Notes: a model not told the origin generated them from the sequence alone. DNA of 64,000 bases from Datnioides undecimradiatus (GCA_008933995.1 WARS01000015.1:15694957-15758956), one strand, 5' to 3'. Shown: positions 46,401-59,333, counted from the first letter of the stretch. Program-made: numbers and translations.

Positions 46401-49400
46401 TCAGGTATGCAAAGTACAACACTGTGAACGGAGTGGAGGCGCGAACACTGTACAAAGCCTTCGGGATCAGGTTTGATGTCATTGTGTTTGGACAGGTGGG
46501 TTTTTATTCTATCTTAACTTTAAAATTCAGATTAGGCCTTTGTGAAATGACATGAGGATGATGTTTGCTACACAGTTTAGGCATCTGTTTTGTTTACCTA
46601 CTTGTGTTTGAGTGGAGACCAAGATATCTGATCAATAACATGAAAATACCGCCTGCTGATACAAAAGATCACTTAAACTCTACTTGTCCACGCTCTCTTT
46701 GCACACAGGAACTCATAATCTCGGTATTTTTATCATTTTGGCTCTAACTCTAAAGAAAAGTGTGGAAAATAACCAAACAAATTCATTTGTTTTCCAGGCG
46801 GGAAAGTTCAGCTTCATCCAGCTCATCATCTACATCGGATCAACGCTGTCGTACTACGCTATGGTGAGAGACCACCCAGTGTTCGCTGCTGTCACACAAG
46901 TGCCCATTCATGCATTTCTCTTCCATTCGTGCTGAGCACAGTGACGGTCAGTGTTAGAGTCCAGAGTGGCTGCATCAGGATGAACTGAGTGAATTTTGAT
47001 TATAGACAGACAGCAAAGATCTGAACGCGACGAATCTGGAGGGTGAAAGCTGGAGGATGCAGAAGGTTTGGAGTAAAGCTTTAGGACAAGAGCAGAGAAG
47101 AAGTGAGATTTGTTAGAACGAAATTCAGCTGTGGACTGTGCTGCATAATGATGAGGCTGTAACAATACACGTTTATTCAACTGCTGTACTTAAATATGAG
47201 TTTTAGGCATTTGCTTATTCTGAAGCAACAAAACAGAGCAATCAGAGCAAGTCACGCTTATTGAGCTTTACTTTCAAGTCTTTCTCAGTTGACAACATCA
47301 ACACAAGCAGTAGTGGAAAAAACTCTTGGAGACAGCATCTAGTGGCTGTCCGCCGAAGACATTCGAAACAGGCCTCAGTCAGTTGTGGTTGCTGCAAAAC
47401 ACAAACAGTTGTCTGAGCAGAAATGCAGAGGATGATGGGCGCCATCCTCAGACTTTTTCCCCTCATAACTTCCTCTGGAATTACCAACAGAAACAGTTGA
47501 CCGGTTCAACGCCAGTCAGCCGTCACAGTACATCTGAGGTCCTCTCACGATAGAGTTCATCAGAAATCAGAAGAACACAAACATGTATTTCTTGCTGTCA
47601 TCACAGAATGCCACAAAGCAAATGCTGCTCCCAGATTAGACTTGTTTATTTCAATAAGATAAAGCTACGGCAAATCATTGAGTGTCACTGACTGCTAATG
47701 CAGGCGATGTGAAGTGTGTGTGTGCTGTAGATCAAGTGTGAGCTGGTGCTGATTGTGTGTGTGTGTGTGTGTCTTTTCCTCCAGACGACCATATTGATCG
47801 ACTGGCTGATTGGAACCAGCTGTTACTCTGCAGAGGTCGGACAAGACTACTCGCAGAGGAAAGTGGAGTCAATCCAAGACAAACAGAAGGTGATGAATGG
47901 TTTGATATGACCGACCTGGTGACAGTGTGTTTTCATACAAACTCCTGTTGTAATTTTAATACAGCGTAATAACTTTTCAAGTGTCTGTTTATGTTCCTCC
48001 TGAATATCTTCCGGTGTGATGCGGCTGCGCGTTGCAGTGCGTCCTCTGCGTGTCCTACGTTGACGAGAACAACATTCGACTGGTTAAAAGATCCCAGAAG
48101 AAGAGTTTACAAGGCATCAAGCCGATGTCCGTTCAACCTCGCAAGGTAAACCCGCTGCAGACAGATCCGTGTAGATACGCAGATAAATAAGACACTTCAC
48201 TTCATCAGCAGGTTGAAATCTGTGAGTGATGACTTCCTGGCAACTTTTATTTCAAATCAGATGAGTCCTTACTTTAGGTGTATAGATTCAACGTGAAGCT
48301 ATTCTACACTTCACATTTAGAGTGAGATGAGCCACTGTGGGATGATTTATCACCTCAATCTGCTCAAAGTGGATTTCCCTTACGACGACCTGGACAACAC
48401 ATTAAAATATTATAATTGTGATGAGCCAGGTTCCCATCAGGGTAGATACTGTATCTAAATTTAGACCCAAACAGCTGTATGTATGAGATTCAACTGAAGG
48501 AAAGTGACAAACTGTGTAATGTAGTCAGTCTTTAGAGGAGATAAAAGACAAAGAGTTTGCCTGAGGGGCCCAGTCCCCTTTTGTGACCAGCCAGAGCAGA
48601 GATCGGAACCATTAGTAGAGCCCTGCTGGAGGAGCCCAAGCAGGAATCCGGCATATAGATATAGATATAAATAGGAGTTGATTTAAAAACAAGCTGTGAA
48701 GTCTTAATATCAGCTCTAAAGTCACAGGAAACCAGTAAAGTACAGTAATGTGTTGGTGTGTCTTGCAAGACCTGGAGGCGGCACTTTGGAGCTGCAGAGG
48801 TCAGACAAAACTACTTTGGAGTACCACGTGGAGTGTTTTGCCTGCTGATGTGAGAATACAGTGTGCTGTTCTAATCAGGCCCGGAGGTGATGAAGCAGAT
48901 TGCAGCACCAGGTCACCTGAGCATCAAAAGACTGTTCAGAGTCAACAATTAGCTCCGGGCTGCAGCCTCTCTTCAAACATTGCTGAATGACCCTTTGGCC
49001 ATAAGTATACATCACAGGCTTGTTATTGATTTCATGGATTGTGTTCTTGTCCTAACAGGAGGACACAGGACACCTGAGAGCTGTTATCTCTCTGCTACAG
49101 CCAGGTGTCGGTATGAATCATGATGCGCAGCCTCTTCCTGACCATAAACCCAACCCTCACCCCAAGCCCTGTCGCCCTGCCTGGTGTAAGTGCGACTGCT
49201 GCGCTCCCTCAGCTGTCCCTCAGGAGGAGCTGTGCTGCCGGCGGAGCGACGGCGCCTGCATCACCTCGTCTCCTCTGTTTGAGCAGCTCGTGTTGCGTCG
49301 CTCTCTGCTAGAGGCTGTACTTCTGTATCGGGACCCTCTGCTCTCTGCTCAAGGCCAGACTGCCGCCCTGCGACATTGCTCCTACGGACAGTACATCTGC

Positions 49401-49559
49401 TGGAGGTTTGGGGACCCGCCTAATGACACCCACCCTGCCATCCCCAGCTGCTGCGTGTGGAGAATCAGGGAGGAGTACCCGAGCCTGGACGGCCAGTACA
49501 GCGGCTTCAGACCTGCCAGGATGGCGTCCATGCAGAGCTGTGCTAATGAGGAGCTGTGA
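40416..49559 (+). CDS. p2rx7: P2X purinoceptor 7-like ATP-gated ion channel
   Basis: Trimeric plasma-membrane cation channel opened by extracellular ATP, known from immune and glial cells. Thirteen exons: 40416-40537, 41974-42121, 42217-42288, 42415-42487, 43506-43602, 44354-44434, 44616-44751, 45712-45848, 46405-46495, 46798-46863, 47785-47889, 48038-48145 and 49059-49559; 1737 bp, 578 residues. Seen: start MPCRC and [12 protein letters not shown], then TM1. ATP-site residues lie in TKVKG, NFT, NFRY and the K of [10 protein letters not shown]. All ten ectodomain cysteines are present. TM2 follows [17 protein letters not shown]. The long tail has the P2X7 ballast features [33 protein letters not shown] and [13 protein letters not shown], then GQYSGF. 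This tail is specific to P2X7 within the family. Missing is the cysteine-rich segment after TM2. In-frame ATGs exist upstream (e.g. 40242), but 40416 gives the family start. Confidence 0.95.
40538..41973 (+). other. p2rx7 intron 1
   Basis: 1.4 kb, AT-rich, no recognised element. Confidence 0.5.
42488..43505 (+). other. p2rx7 intron 4
   Basis: 1.0 kb with nothing recognised beyond a weak TTCCCAGCATGCA motif near 42643. Confidence 0.5.
43603..44353 (+). other. p2rx7 intron 5
   Basis: 0.75 kb with nothing recognised. Confidence 0.5.
45390..45680 (-). mobile_element. relic of an L1/Tx1-like LINE ORF2 C-terminus
   Basis: A 96-residue open stretch on the - strand inside p2rx7 intron 7. It has an ordered pattern ([20 protein letters not shown], then [18 protein letters not shown] and [11 protein letters not shown]) that resembles the helical C-terminal tail of fish L1-type ORF2 proteins, where a Met-Glu/Gln-(K/R)-Ile-Ser-Leu-Arg block precedes F-x-x-x-W. 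The match is from memory and is short. Confidence 0.4.
45849..46404 (+). other. p2rx7 intron 8
   Basis: 0.56 kb with nothing recognised. Confidence 0.5.
46864..47784 (+). other. p2rx7 intron 10
   Basis: 0.92 kb, ending in a TG tract (47754-47772) and CTTTTCCTCCAG. Nothing else recognised. Confidence 0.5.
47754..47772 (+). repeat. TG microsatellite next to the p2rx7 exon 11 acceptor
   Basis: About 9 TG units, ending 12 bases before the exon. Confidence 0.95.
48146..49058 (+). other. p2rx7 intron 12 with probable dispersed repeat
   Basis: The stretch around 48720-48990 (AAACCAGTAAAGTACAGTAA, then TTTGGAGCTGCAGAGGTCAG) resembles, from memory, a diverged non-coding part of fish LINE repeats. 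Identity is uncertain. Confidence 0.35.
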
Positions 49560-49648
49560 GAGGAGTGTTTCCACATTACAGAGTGGGGACTCCCCCACTG
49601 ACTGACCTACTAACAATCATCTTATGTTACAGCTGCCTCACAAAGCAA

Positions 49649-49654
49649 AATAAA
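49649..49654 (+). other. p2rx7: p2rx7 polyadenylation hexamer
   Basis: AATAAA 90 bp after the p2rx7 stop. Confidence 0.65.
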
Positions 49655-51324
49655 TGCACTAATGTTACTAAACTGGGCAGAAAATGAAAACGAGTCAGTT
49701 TTTCAGAGGAAGGAAAACCCCCCGAGTCAATAAATCACTGCTTTTTTTCCAGCGTCATCTGTCAAGTAACATCTGTCATTTGGCTGCTCAGTAAAAATAT
49801 CTATGAAGCAATATTTCTCAGTTTCACTCCCTTTTAAGCAGTTTTATGCCTTTATAGGGCAGAAATTGCAGTTTTAAGCTCACTAACGTACTCAGACAAA
49901 GGATTTCTCCTGCCAGGAATGTGTTCACATCCGTCTTATCATAGACGGGTGTTTAAAGCAAAAAAAACCAAAACAAAACCCAAAAACTCAATTTCAAACC
50001 TCAAACAGGTGATTTTACTTCTCTGTGTTGAAGACTTAATTACAGTAAGGTGCATTATCTCGTTGTACTATGTTTAATCAAAATGTAAAAACAGTTTGTG
50101 GCTTAATGGCAATTGGCATGGTGAAACTATTTGAATACTGTAAAAGTCGGGCGCAAGAACAGTGCAGATGATCAGCCATCGCAGTGAAGTTGCCGGGTTT
50201 GGGACCATTGTGCCTGTGCAGAGATCTGTCCAGTTTGACCAAATCTGGCAACTCGTGCAATAGTTGGAGACACAAAAGTGCCGGTGAGTGGATTAACTGT
50301 CAAGAAATCCTTTCTGCACCAACCAGTCACTGTACTTTGTTTTAAACAAGGTGTTAATTGGTGAGTATCAAGGCTAGCTGTTTCACCCCCCGCTTCCAGT
50401 CTTTATGCTAAGCTAGCCTAACCACATCCTGATTACATAGTTAAGGGAGGAGTCCATGAATTCTTTGGCGGCTCTCTTTCTTACCAAGGAGATTAAGACC
50501 ACTTTCACATCTTTGTACTAATGTGCTGCTCCTGCAGGAAACAGTTAGCCAGGATCTGTTCGTTTATTCTTGATAGTTCACTTAATTTGTTTAGTTTGAT
50601 CTGTTCAAAAACTGAAACGTGAAAATGAAAAAATGCTGTTTCTCATCGAGAATTTATGAGCCAGATTGTTTCTTAGGACCAGCAATTACTGTAATTCTGT
50701 GACTGTGGCCAGCTACTTCCTCTTGTTTCCAGCCTTAATGCTAAGCTAGCAGTAGCTTCATATTTATATACAGGCATCAGAGCAGAATCACCCCTTGCAA
50801 GAATAGAGAATAAACCTGTTTCTTAACATGCTGAACTATTCATTTCTCAGTGTTTACTTGGTTTTGTTTTGTATGAAACCGATGTTTCACCATCTTTCCC
50901 ATCATGCCATGTGCCCACTGTTTTAATTATGTCTTACAGGTAACCACTTCTGGTAACCGCCACTGAATGGTGTCTGGTGTAAAAGATGAGCAGGATCTTT
51001 AGTTTCAGGGATTATACAGCAGGACTCAGTCAGTTTCACAGAGATCAAGCAGCTGCTCTGGCCGAGACAAAGAAAAAACACACTAATGGTCCAAAATAAG
51101 TACATATGTCTCCAGGAAAAGATAAGACGCTCAATTTATCACATCAGCACATGCTTTCAGTATGAAAGCAGTGGGAGGTGTTCATACATGAACCATAATC
51201 CCTGCTGTATATGAAACAGCTCAAATGTATTTTACCCTTCCACACAATCTATAATGTCCTGAAACCAAGACACTTGTGGCTTGAATAAAGAATCTGTATT
51301 TATAACATTATATCAATATATTCT

Positions 51325-51372
51325 ACAATGTCACTTGGCAGACGCTTTTATTCAAAACAACGTGCATATAGA
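51325..51372 (+). repeat. fragment of widespread teleost interspersed repeat
   Basis: CACTTGGCAGACGCTTTTAT followed by TCAAAACAACGTGCATATAG resembles the common fish motif GCAGACGCTTTTATCCAAAG. Confidence 0.45.
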
Positions 51373-51887
51373 ATGAGTTCAGCACAAGCAATGCAAAGCA
51401 AATTCAATGGCCAAATCTTTGTTTCTCCTGAAATCTGCAGAACCAATATTCTTTACTACTTTCACTACGATCTCAAGAAGATCAAGGTTTGGGAATAACA
51501 CTTTAAAACTGTCTTTCTCACAATTAAGTCAAACATTTACTGGGTCATTCAGTGACCATGCCACATTATTCATCAAAGAGACGATAGTCAATCACTCTTC
51601 AGAAAATAAAACGCTAAAACTTGATCTCAAAACTCATATTTCCTCTCCTAATTCAAGAGAAACTTTGTGGTTCGGAACGTTTCCTTCCAGTCAGGTGTTA
51701 AATCCCCCAATACTAAAAATAGATTAAAAAAAAAAACAGTGACCAGGTTCAGCTTTTTTAAAAATGTTTTTCAACAAAAAATGTCACTATTACATCAGGC
51801 ACAAACAAGTATGATAGATATAAATGTAACTGCATAATGGAGATCTGACGGCAACAAATTAAAAATGTGATTGAAATAAATTGAAAT

Positions 51888-51950
51888 AATGGAGTCCCAC
51901 AAGGATCAATTATTGGTCCATTTATTATTTACATCTACATCCTCCAAACA
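51888..51950 (+). mobile_element. tiny relic of a LINE reverse transcriptase
   Basis: Translation from 51888 gives NGVPQGSIIGPFIIYIYI, the conserved G-x-PQGS-x-x-GP motif of non-LTR reverse transcriptases. Sequence on either side is too decayed to read. Confidence 0.6.
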
Positions 51951-53357
51951 GACTTTACAGGGGTATCCAGGAATCAAACTGACAATCTAAATGCATGATT
52001 TTCATTATGTCAGTGTTGATTAGTCACTGTGGTGCTGAAATATGTCAAATGAAAAAAGTGCCATGAAACATGATTTCCCAAGTAATGAATTCTCATGACT
52101 TTGTGGTCAACCATTTCTTCCTTTAGAGATGGTTGATCTATAGGCTGACTAATAGATTGACAGTGGCAATGTTGAGTGAGCTATAAATAACAGAAATGTA
52201 ATGTACTGCCATGAAATTTGTATTTAGACACTCGTTCTATAATTTCTTATAACTTTTCTTCTTGGGCTATCATCAGGTCAAAATGTTAATTTGTCCAATA
52301 CTTGCAAAATATCTGCAAACTCATGATTTACCCAGTAGCTTCAGCTGTAACACCTGTTGTCTGATAATCAAGTGATGGCATGCATCTGCAGTTATATGAT
52401 GAATGTTATTAGCATACCCACTAAACATTGCATCTTAGCACGCTGAATGCATTTAGCTCATAGTATTGCTGTGTCAAAGTGCAGCCTCAAAAGCCACTGT
52501 GATATCTGTTGATATGTTCTTGATATAAATTTAATATTGCACTATACATAAAAGTGAGTACATGGAGAGAAAGGTGTAAAGATATGAAGTGCAGTATAAG
52601 AGAATGTACTATACTGTAAGTACTTAAAAAAACAATCAATTTCCATATATGATCAAATCTGCAGCTGGTTGGTGTGGGATAACCCCTGCTGTAGCTCCAC
52701 TTGTGATTTATGGCAATAAAATAATTATATTTCACGTAGTTCAGCTTTAACAAATAGCTCCACCCGTCAGCCTTTGCACTGTCTAGCACTTCCTCCGTCA
52801 GATCCAGCACAATAATAATTGCAGTAATATTAGCTGTTTGCACCCCGGGCCATTCTTCAGGTGGCCTATTTGACATTTACGAGCACTTTCAACTCTTCGC
52901 TTTCCCAACAGCGGCTCCAGACCTCGACCATTGTTTTTATAAATGGTCCATTTGAACGAAATAAGGGCTCTTTGTTAAACAACTTCAGGCCTGAAATAGC
53001 TCCCGATGACTTGTTTCAGCGACATCCCTGTTTCCTCCCATTACTCATCCACTGACCCAACGTTGTTGCTTTCATTTAGTAAAGTTTGAACAGGACCCAC
53101 TAGTGGCTTATCTGTTAGTGTGTGTCTTTTTGATTAAATCTTATTTGAAGAAGAACAAGGAATGAGGAAATACCATACTGGTTTGGTTTCTAGTAAATTA
53201 GATCAGCCTTTATTCTCCCTGAAGAAAAATAAAAGAATTGTATGTGTTTTCTGTGTGTGAACATCAGACAGTGCATCTATTTTCAGAGAGCCTGGACAGC
53301 TAAATCATTTACCACTAGGTTTTCTAATTCCATATGCTGACAGCGTTAACCTGCAGA

Positions 53358-53532
53358 TTGTGGATGGATGCACGTGAAGTGTAAGCAGGGTGAAGGCCAT
53401 TGCGGATGGATTATCTAATGGAAGTGGAGGTGGATGGATGAACTGATGCACAGTGGCAGATGGCTTAATGGATGGATGGATTGGGAGGATGGACACAGTA
53501 CAGTAGACTGATTAAATGGATGGATGGATACA
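53358..53532 (+). repeat. GGAT-rich degenerate minisatellite
   Basis: Repeated GGATGGATGGA units are interspersed with unique sequence. Confidence 0.6.
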
Positions 53533-56500
53533 TGGCAGCAGTGCACCTACAGAACAATAAAGGTGTTCATTATCTGAACTTGTTTATCACAAAAACACAC
53601 GTTAGCCTCAGAGGTCAGGCAGCAGTTATATTGCCTCTACTGATGTGTGGCTTTTACTCATTTACTGCAGTTAATGTAAACTCCTCCTCTACAACATTTT
53701 GATGTCTATTTTAGATTATGTTTCATTTATTTACAACTGTTTGAGGCCCATCTTTCACAAAAACCCCCAAAAGCAAGTCAAGAAGATAAATGCAGTTTGT
53801 GTTAATGTATATATAGGTATCTTATGTATTTATATATCGCACAATGCTTCAGAGGGGCCTTACCCTTTGGTTTAAAACATTTAGCTTTCATTCTGCTGAT
53901 GACCCTAATGTTCTTTTTGCCTTGTCTTTTTTAATAGAGTGACTTTTCATTGCTGCACTACTACATTTTACTTAATTTAAGTTTCAAGGCTTAAGTTGTG
54001 ACATTACAGCTGACTTGCAGTAGCAAGGAAGCTACTGCTCACAACTCAAGTGAACTGTAAGCTGGTCCAACAGATGACATTTGCCCTCTTGGGCAGTTTA
54101 GTAGACTTGAAGATGTAAAATTATTGTCTCTTGATTGTAGAGTAGCAGACTTATCTTGCAGCTTGATTGGGAAACAGCTGCAAAGCACAGGTAGGTTTAA
54201 ATATTTCTGCTTCCTGTCCCGTGGGTGGCGCCAAATATTATCTTTTAATTTGATCCTTTGAATGAGCCCTTCTATGACCTTATATGTAAGTGGTCAACCT
54301 GCAACTATATAGAACCAAAGGCTACCACAACTAACTACATTAACTTCAGTCACTTAATTGTCTTACTCTTGTCCCTGTCTGACATGTCCTCACAATCCCC
54401 TCTGCTCTCATAACTGCTGAAATGTAAAATTTATGGCAGCATACCAGCCATTTTTCCCAGTTTGTCCTCCAAGAAAAAAAAATATAACCCCCACCCACTC
54501 CTCAGTCAACGCACAAGACACAGACACACATTGCCCCCATTTACACAAACAACACTGAATCAGTATAAGCAATGATGGTTCAATGAAACTACTTTCAGAC
54601 AACTTTCTCTTTACCTAAATAGTTGATTTGGGCTGAAACAGGAGGTTGGAGATGCTTGTGTGGATGCTCAATAACAATAGAGAAATAACAAATATCCATC
54701 AGTGCAAACAATGTGGAATGGAAATAATATACATCAGTTGCTCTAAATATATTTAAATTAAAGAGGGGAACATAAAACTTGTTGAAGAATATGATGTGAA
54801 AGTCCAGTCAGTGCGGAGCCTCCACATCATTCCTCTGTAGCTTTGTTTACTCAGAGATTTAATGGACTGAGGAAAAATAGGCAAGTAGGCAGTTTGTTCC
54901 CTTAAGTGTTTTTGGGACACGAGTTCAGTCTGGGGCCAACATGTGTTTAACATCACCACACCACTGGCAGGAAACTGATATGTAATTTTGTGTTTAGTAG
55001 ATCAGCTGAGAAAAATTGATTTCCATTAGTTTTTGGGGAAATACTTGACTTAATAACAGGAGTAGTGGTGTGTCTAAAAACAGTTTTTAGTATATAAATT
55101 GAGAATTATTAAATGAAAATTATTGTCAGTCAGCGTAGATGGGCATAGATGGGGAGAATAGGGAAATGCAGTGGATTTCTGAGTTTGCTGTTGATATACC
55201 CTTCCACAATATAAGGAAAGAAAGCTGTTAACTGTGGGTGGGGGTCATACAACTCCAGCAGAATATTAGAAAAAAGACTACTAATTGTTGATAAATGACA
55301 TTTACATCATTTATCCCCTATACAATGTTACATTGGCCGTTAAAAGCTCCACTTTTTGACGTAGCATGCACTGCATCATTGCCTGAGGAAATATAACTAT
55401 AACATTGTTAACAGGCTTTTTTATGTACTGTAATAACTGATATATAGTATGACAATCAATGTGCTACTACATGGAATTAGTATGTAGCACGTGCCTCAAG
55501 TTCACCATTTTACTACAGCTCTGGCTGCTGGGAATGTCATTTTGTATTTGGTAAGGACTGGGCATATCGAAGTTTTGACCCGATGCTAGAAAAATGGATT
55601 AATTATACGTTAAAACTAGATTTAATTTAGAAATCAAATAAACCGCACCACATAATTTCATCCTAGATTAAATAAAAATTGCATATTCATCTTTTTCAGA
55701 GGTCCTGGTGTTTTTCTTCTTCTGTCAAGCATTTCTGGCACAAACACAATGCATGGCCTCACAGTTTTTTCAGTTTGTTGAATGTTCTGAAATGTAAGGA
55801 CATAAACCTTTTAATACACATGTAATTATAATCCAGTTGAAATGCCCTGGCTAACGAGTTATTTGATGATGATGATGTAATGTTTTGCCATTTAGCTAAA
55901 GGTTAAAGGTCATCCATGGGGCAGGTTGTGATTCAGGTTCAGAGTTAAGTATCAAGTCAGCACTATTAAACACTATTAAAAAAAACAACATAAACAAACA
56001 TATTTTGAGAAAAGGTGAAAAAACATGAATGTTTTTGAAAAAAAAGGACAAACTGCATAATGGTTTATAACCTGCATCTGCTATTTAAAGTACACCAAAG
56101 GTAAGTGTTCATCACTTGATGCTTTACTTTGGACCACTGGGCTGTATTTATAACTTTAAACAATGCAAGTTAACTTTGTTGGATGGTGGCTGTCATGTCT
56201 GTTTCTGAGGTGGAGATACTGTATTTGCTGCTCTTACAGCTTTTTTTGTAGTTATTTTACCAAGTTCACATCGAATAAGGAAGGGAGTGGTAGTTGTTTT
56301 TTTCTTTATTCTGTCTTTACTAATTTATTTATATTTTCGTCTCCTTCTTTCTCTTTTCCTGTCCTACTTCTTCCCCTTCTTTTTCTTCTTCTTCAACTAC
56401 ATATTCCTCCTCCTTTTTTCTTCTTCTTTTAGGCTCAGTGGCCAAGTGATAGATGATCTCTAATATGATTACTAGATGTTTTGCTGCTTTGCGCTGGCTT

Positions 56501-57624
56501 TTAGTTAACTTCAGGTTTGACTTTCTGCAGTTAGAGTGCAAGTTAGTGCAGCTTACGACATGACATGGTCTTAGGTGGTAAAAACAAACAAAATCCCTTG
56601 AAAGTAATGTGCAGGAAGGGGTAAATCCCAAATTAAAAAGCTTATAAGACAATATTGGATAGATTATTTAATGATAATTTAAAGAACCTATAAAAGTCTT
56701 TTAAAGAATGCATTCTGCATACATTAGACTACAATAAGCACTGGATGTGGTATTTACTTCTTTAAAAGCTGGCAAGCTATAACATATGCTGATGTTCAGC
56801 CAATTGAAATATCTTTAAAAAGTTAAAAAATGTTTTGTTTTTCAGTGTTCTCAGCGTGACACTAAAATGTAGAAAATACAAAAGCCTTTAGCACCTTTTT
56901 GAAAACACGTCATTTAACCCCTGGAACAATCACGTGCCTGAAGTTTGATTTCAATTGGAAAAAGTCCATCTGTAGGTTTCATGATTTGTTTTTGAGAAGG
57001 TTTATCAGCTTTGGTGCTTCATTCTCATTTTTTTTTAAATTCAACAAAAAAACTGTCATCTATTGCAACACTTCCTCTTTCTTGTTTCACTCCCTTTTCA
57101 CTGCAGCAGTGATGAATGCGAGCTGCTCATTAACACTACTTAAAGGGCCTGTAACCTTCTTTCCATCATCACAATCCCCCTCTGTTTCCTTCTCTTTCCT
57201 CATTTGTCCCTCCCATCCCTCCTGCACTCACACGGTGTCAGTAACAATGAACACATCTCTTCAGTTTTTCTGGCACCAAACTGTGAATATGTATGAGCCT
57301 GAGCCTCAACGAATAACTGTACGTGTTAATTAGAGGTTGTGAGAACTATGAAATTGTTCTGTAGTTAATCCTGTTGGAAACTCTGAAATGAAACGCTTTG
57401 AAATCATCAAATTGGCAGCTTTCAACTAATAGTTTTGGCCGATTTACAAAAGCGCCCAACAGTGTGCAGAGATTTGGATACACATGTAGCTACAGTCTTG
57501 CATGCAAACATGCTGTACATACATGCATACAGTACAGACACATGCCGGCACACGTGATTACTGCACGCTTGCTAAAACAGTCACAAAAACAAGGTCTGTA
57601 TACGCACACGGATCTGGCATCATT

Positions 57625-57649
57625 CACACACACACACACACACACACGC
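57625..57649 (+). repeat. CA microsatellite
   Basis: About 12 CA units, intergenic. Confidence 0.95.
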
Positions 57650-57699
57650 GTCCCCTTGCTGCACATTTCAGCTGTGCTAATGGAGAAAATCACCCATGT

Positions 57700-58170
57700 G
57701 TGGGGAAATGGCTGAGGTGTTTCTGATCTGCTATCTGTCAGCGCGCTAAGCCGTGAAGCGCTGTCGAACAGCAAAATCCAGCCGCACTTTTTTCCCGCTC
57801 CCATTAGCACCGCGCAGCTTTGTCCTTAATCACAACCCTGAGATGAATTCAAGAGGCGCTGAATTTAATTAAAAGCTAAAATTAGCGCTTGTCTGCCAGC
57901 TGTGTGTGTGTGTATGTGTGCTTCGTTGTGTTGCGTGCTGTAAGTGGAGGCCCTCGTTCATCTGATTTTAATGTGGGAATCTTTCCAGGGAGCCATTAGC
58001 TGAAACGCCTGTTTGGAAAAGTGTGTTTAACCTACAGGGAACCAGCTAATCTACAGCCCTCCATTGAAACAATGGAATGTAATTATGATTATTAAGTTAT
58101 TTTGATGGTTTGGTGAACAGCTTACAGCCGCACCAGGCTTCCTGTGTTGGAGCAGAAACTAAATGTATTT
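57700..58170 (+). other. candidate conserved non-coding element
   Basis: No open frame or repeat signature. The block is less low-complexity than its surroundings and contains AATTTAATTAAAAGC and AAAATTAGCGC, which are homeodomain-type cores. Conservation itself cannot be judged from one sequence. Confidence 0.25.
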
Positions 58171-59333
58171 ATGATTTAATCCAATATGTTCACATAAAAT
58201 GACTCACAGGGGATTAAACCCCAAACCTTGGAAGTATCACTGCTTTTCTTTAGTCATTCAGTTAATGGATAATGAATAGAAGAAGGGCTGCATTATTATT
58301 TTATTATTTATTTCGTTTTGATCAATCTAGTAAATGATTTTGTTTAAAATTTTCAAAACGTAGTAAAATTAGCCAATGGTTTTCTTCAGTTTTGCTTGAT
58401 AAATGCATTTTTTTCAGGTAGGACCACAGTGTTGGGCAACTTCTGGACTAAATTATTGAATATTACTATCTGCCATTACCACAATATGAAAATGTTGAAA
58501 GACCACACAAATATCAAGTGCTGAATTGTAACTGACATGTCCTCAGTAGTTGTTCGTAGCTGCTCCTTGCCACACTTTGGGAAGTCGGGGCTCAAAATAT
58601 TTCCTGAAATCAGTTTTAAAAAATTCTGCTCAGGTAATTTTACAATCAGTTTTGGTCAAACTTCCTCCTGCTTTTCCTTTTGATGGATTTTTTTGCTCTG
58701 CTTTCATCTGCCCACTGAAATGATGAGAGAGATCAAATCAACCAACTTGAAGAGAGGGACTATTATTTTAGGTTGGGGTTGAAACAGCCTAGTGAAATGA
58801 CTCATTTGTCATTTCATGTCTTATTACGTGTATGTCTGCTTCTTAAGTGAATTGTTTATTTATGTTTTTGATATGCTGGCTGTGACTGGCACTGTATGTG
58901 GTGTCTTAATGTGATATCTTTGAGCCATTGTTATTTGTTGATCATTTTTATCAGTTGTTGAGTGACTGAGCCAAATCTGTGTAGCAAATGGTATCAATGG
59001 ACAAAAGGGTTTTGTAGGTCTCTGAACACTCCTGCCCTCCTAAGACACCAGATCTATGCAGTGAGCTCCACAGGATCTCTGCTGTCGTACTCAAAGACAA
59101 TTGATTGGTCTGGAGGCAGGGCTGAGTCCCAGTTGATCTCTTGTCTTGAACATAGCCTGCTGTGGACCAGAGTTGTAACCCTAAAAACCCCTGGTTAATC
59201 CTCTCTAACATCAAACCCTGACAGGAAGTAAGTCAATAACCACAGGAGTCTCTGAATCAACCAGGACTGAAATATTGCAGATTACAACTTTAAGTAACAG
59301 AGGGTAAAATTTAACAGTAGTAGCTGATAATCA

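Noticed and set aside
48748..48990. 80-codon open frame on + in p2rx7 intron 12
   Set aside because: Falls in repeat-like intron DNA and would not splice in frame with the neighbouring exons.
51407..51727. 106-codon open frame on +
   Set aside because: Follows a dispersed repeat fragment and shows no family motif.
52487..52876. 129-codon open frame on - in the gene desert
   Set aside because: No domain, no splice partners, AT-rich composition; probably chance or repeat-derived.
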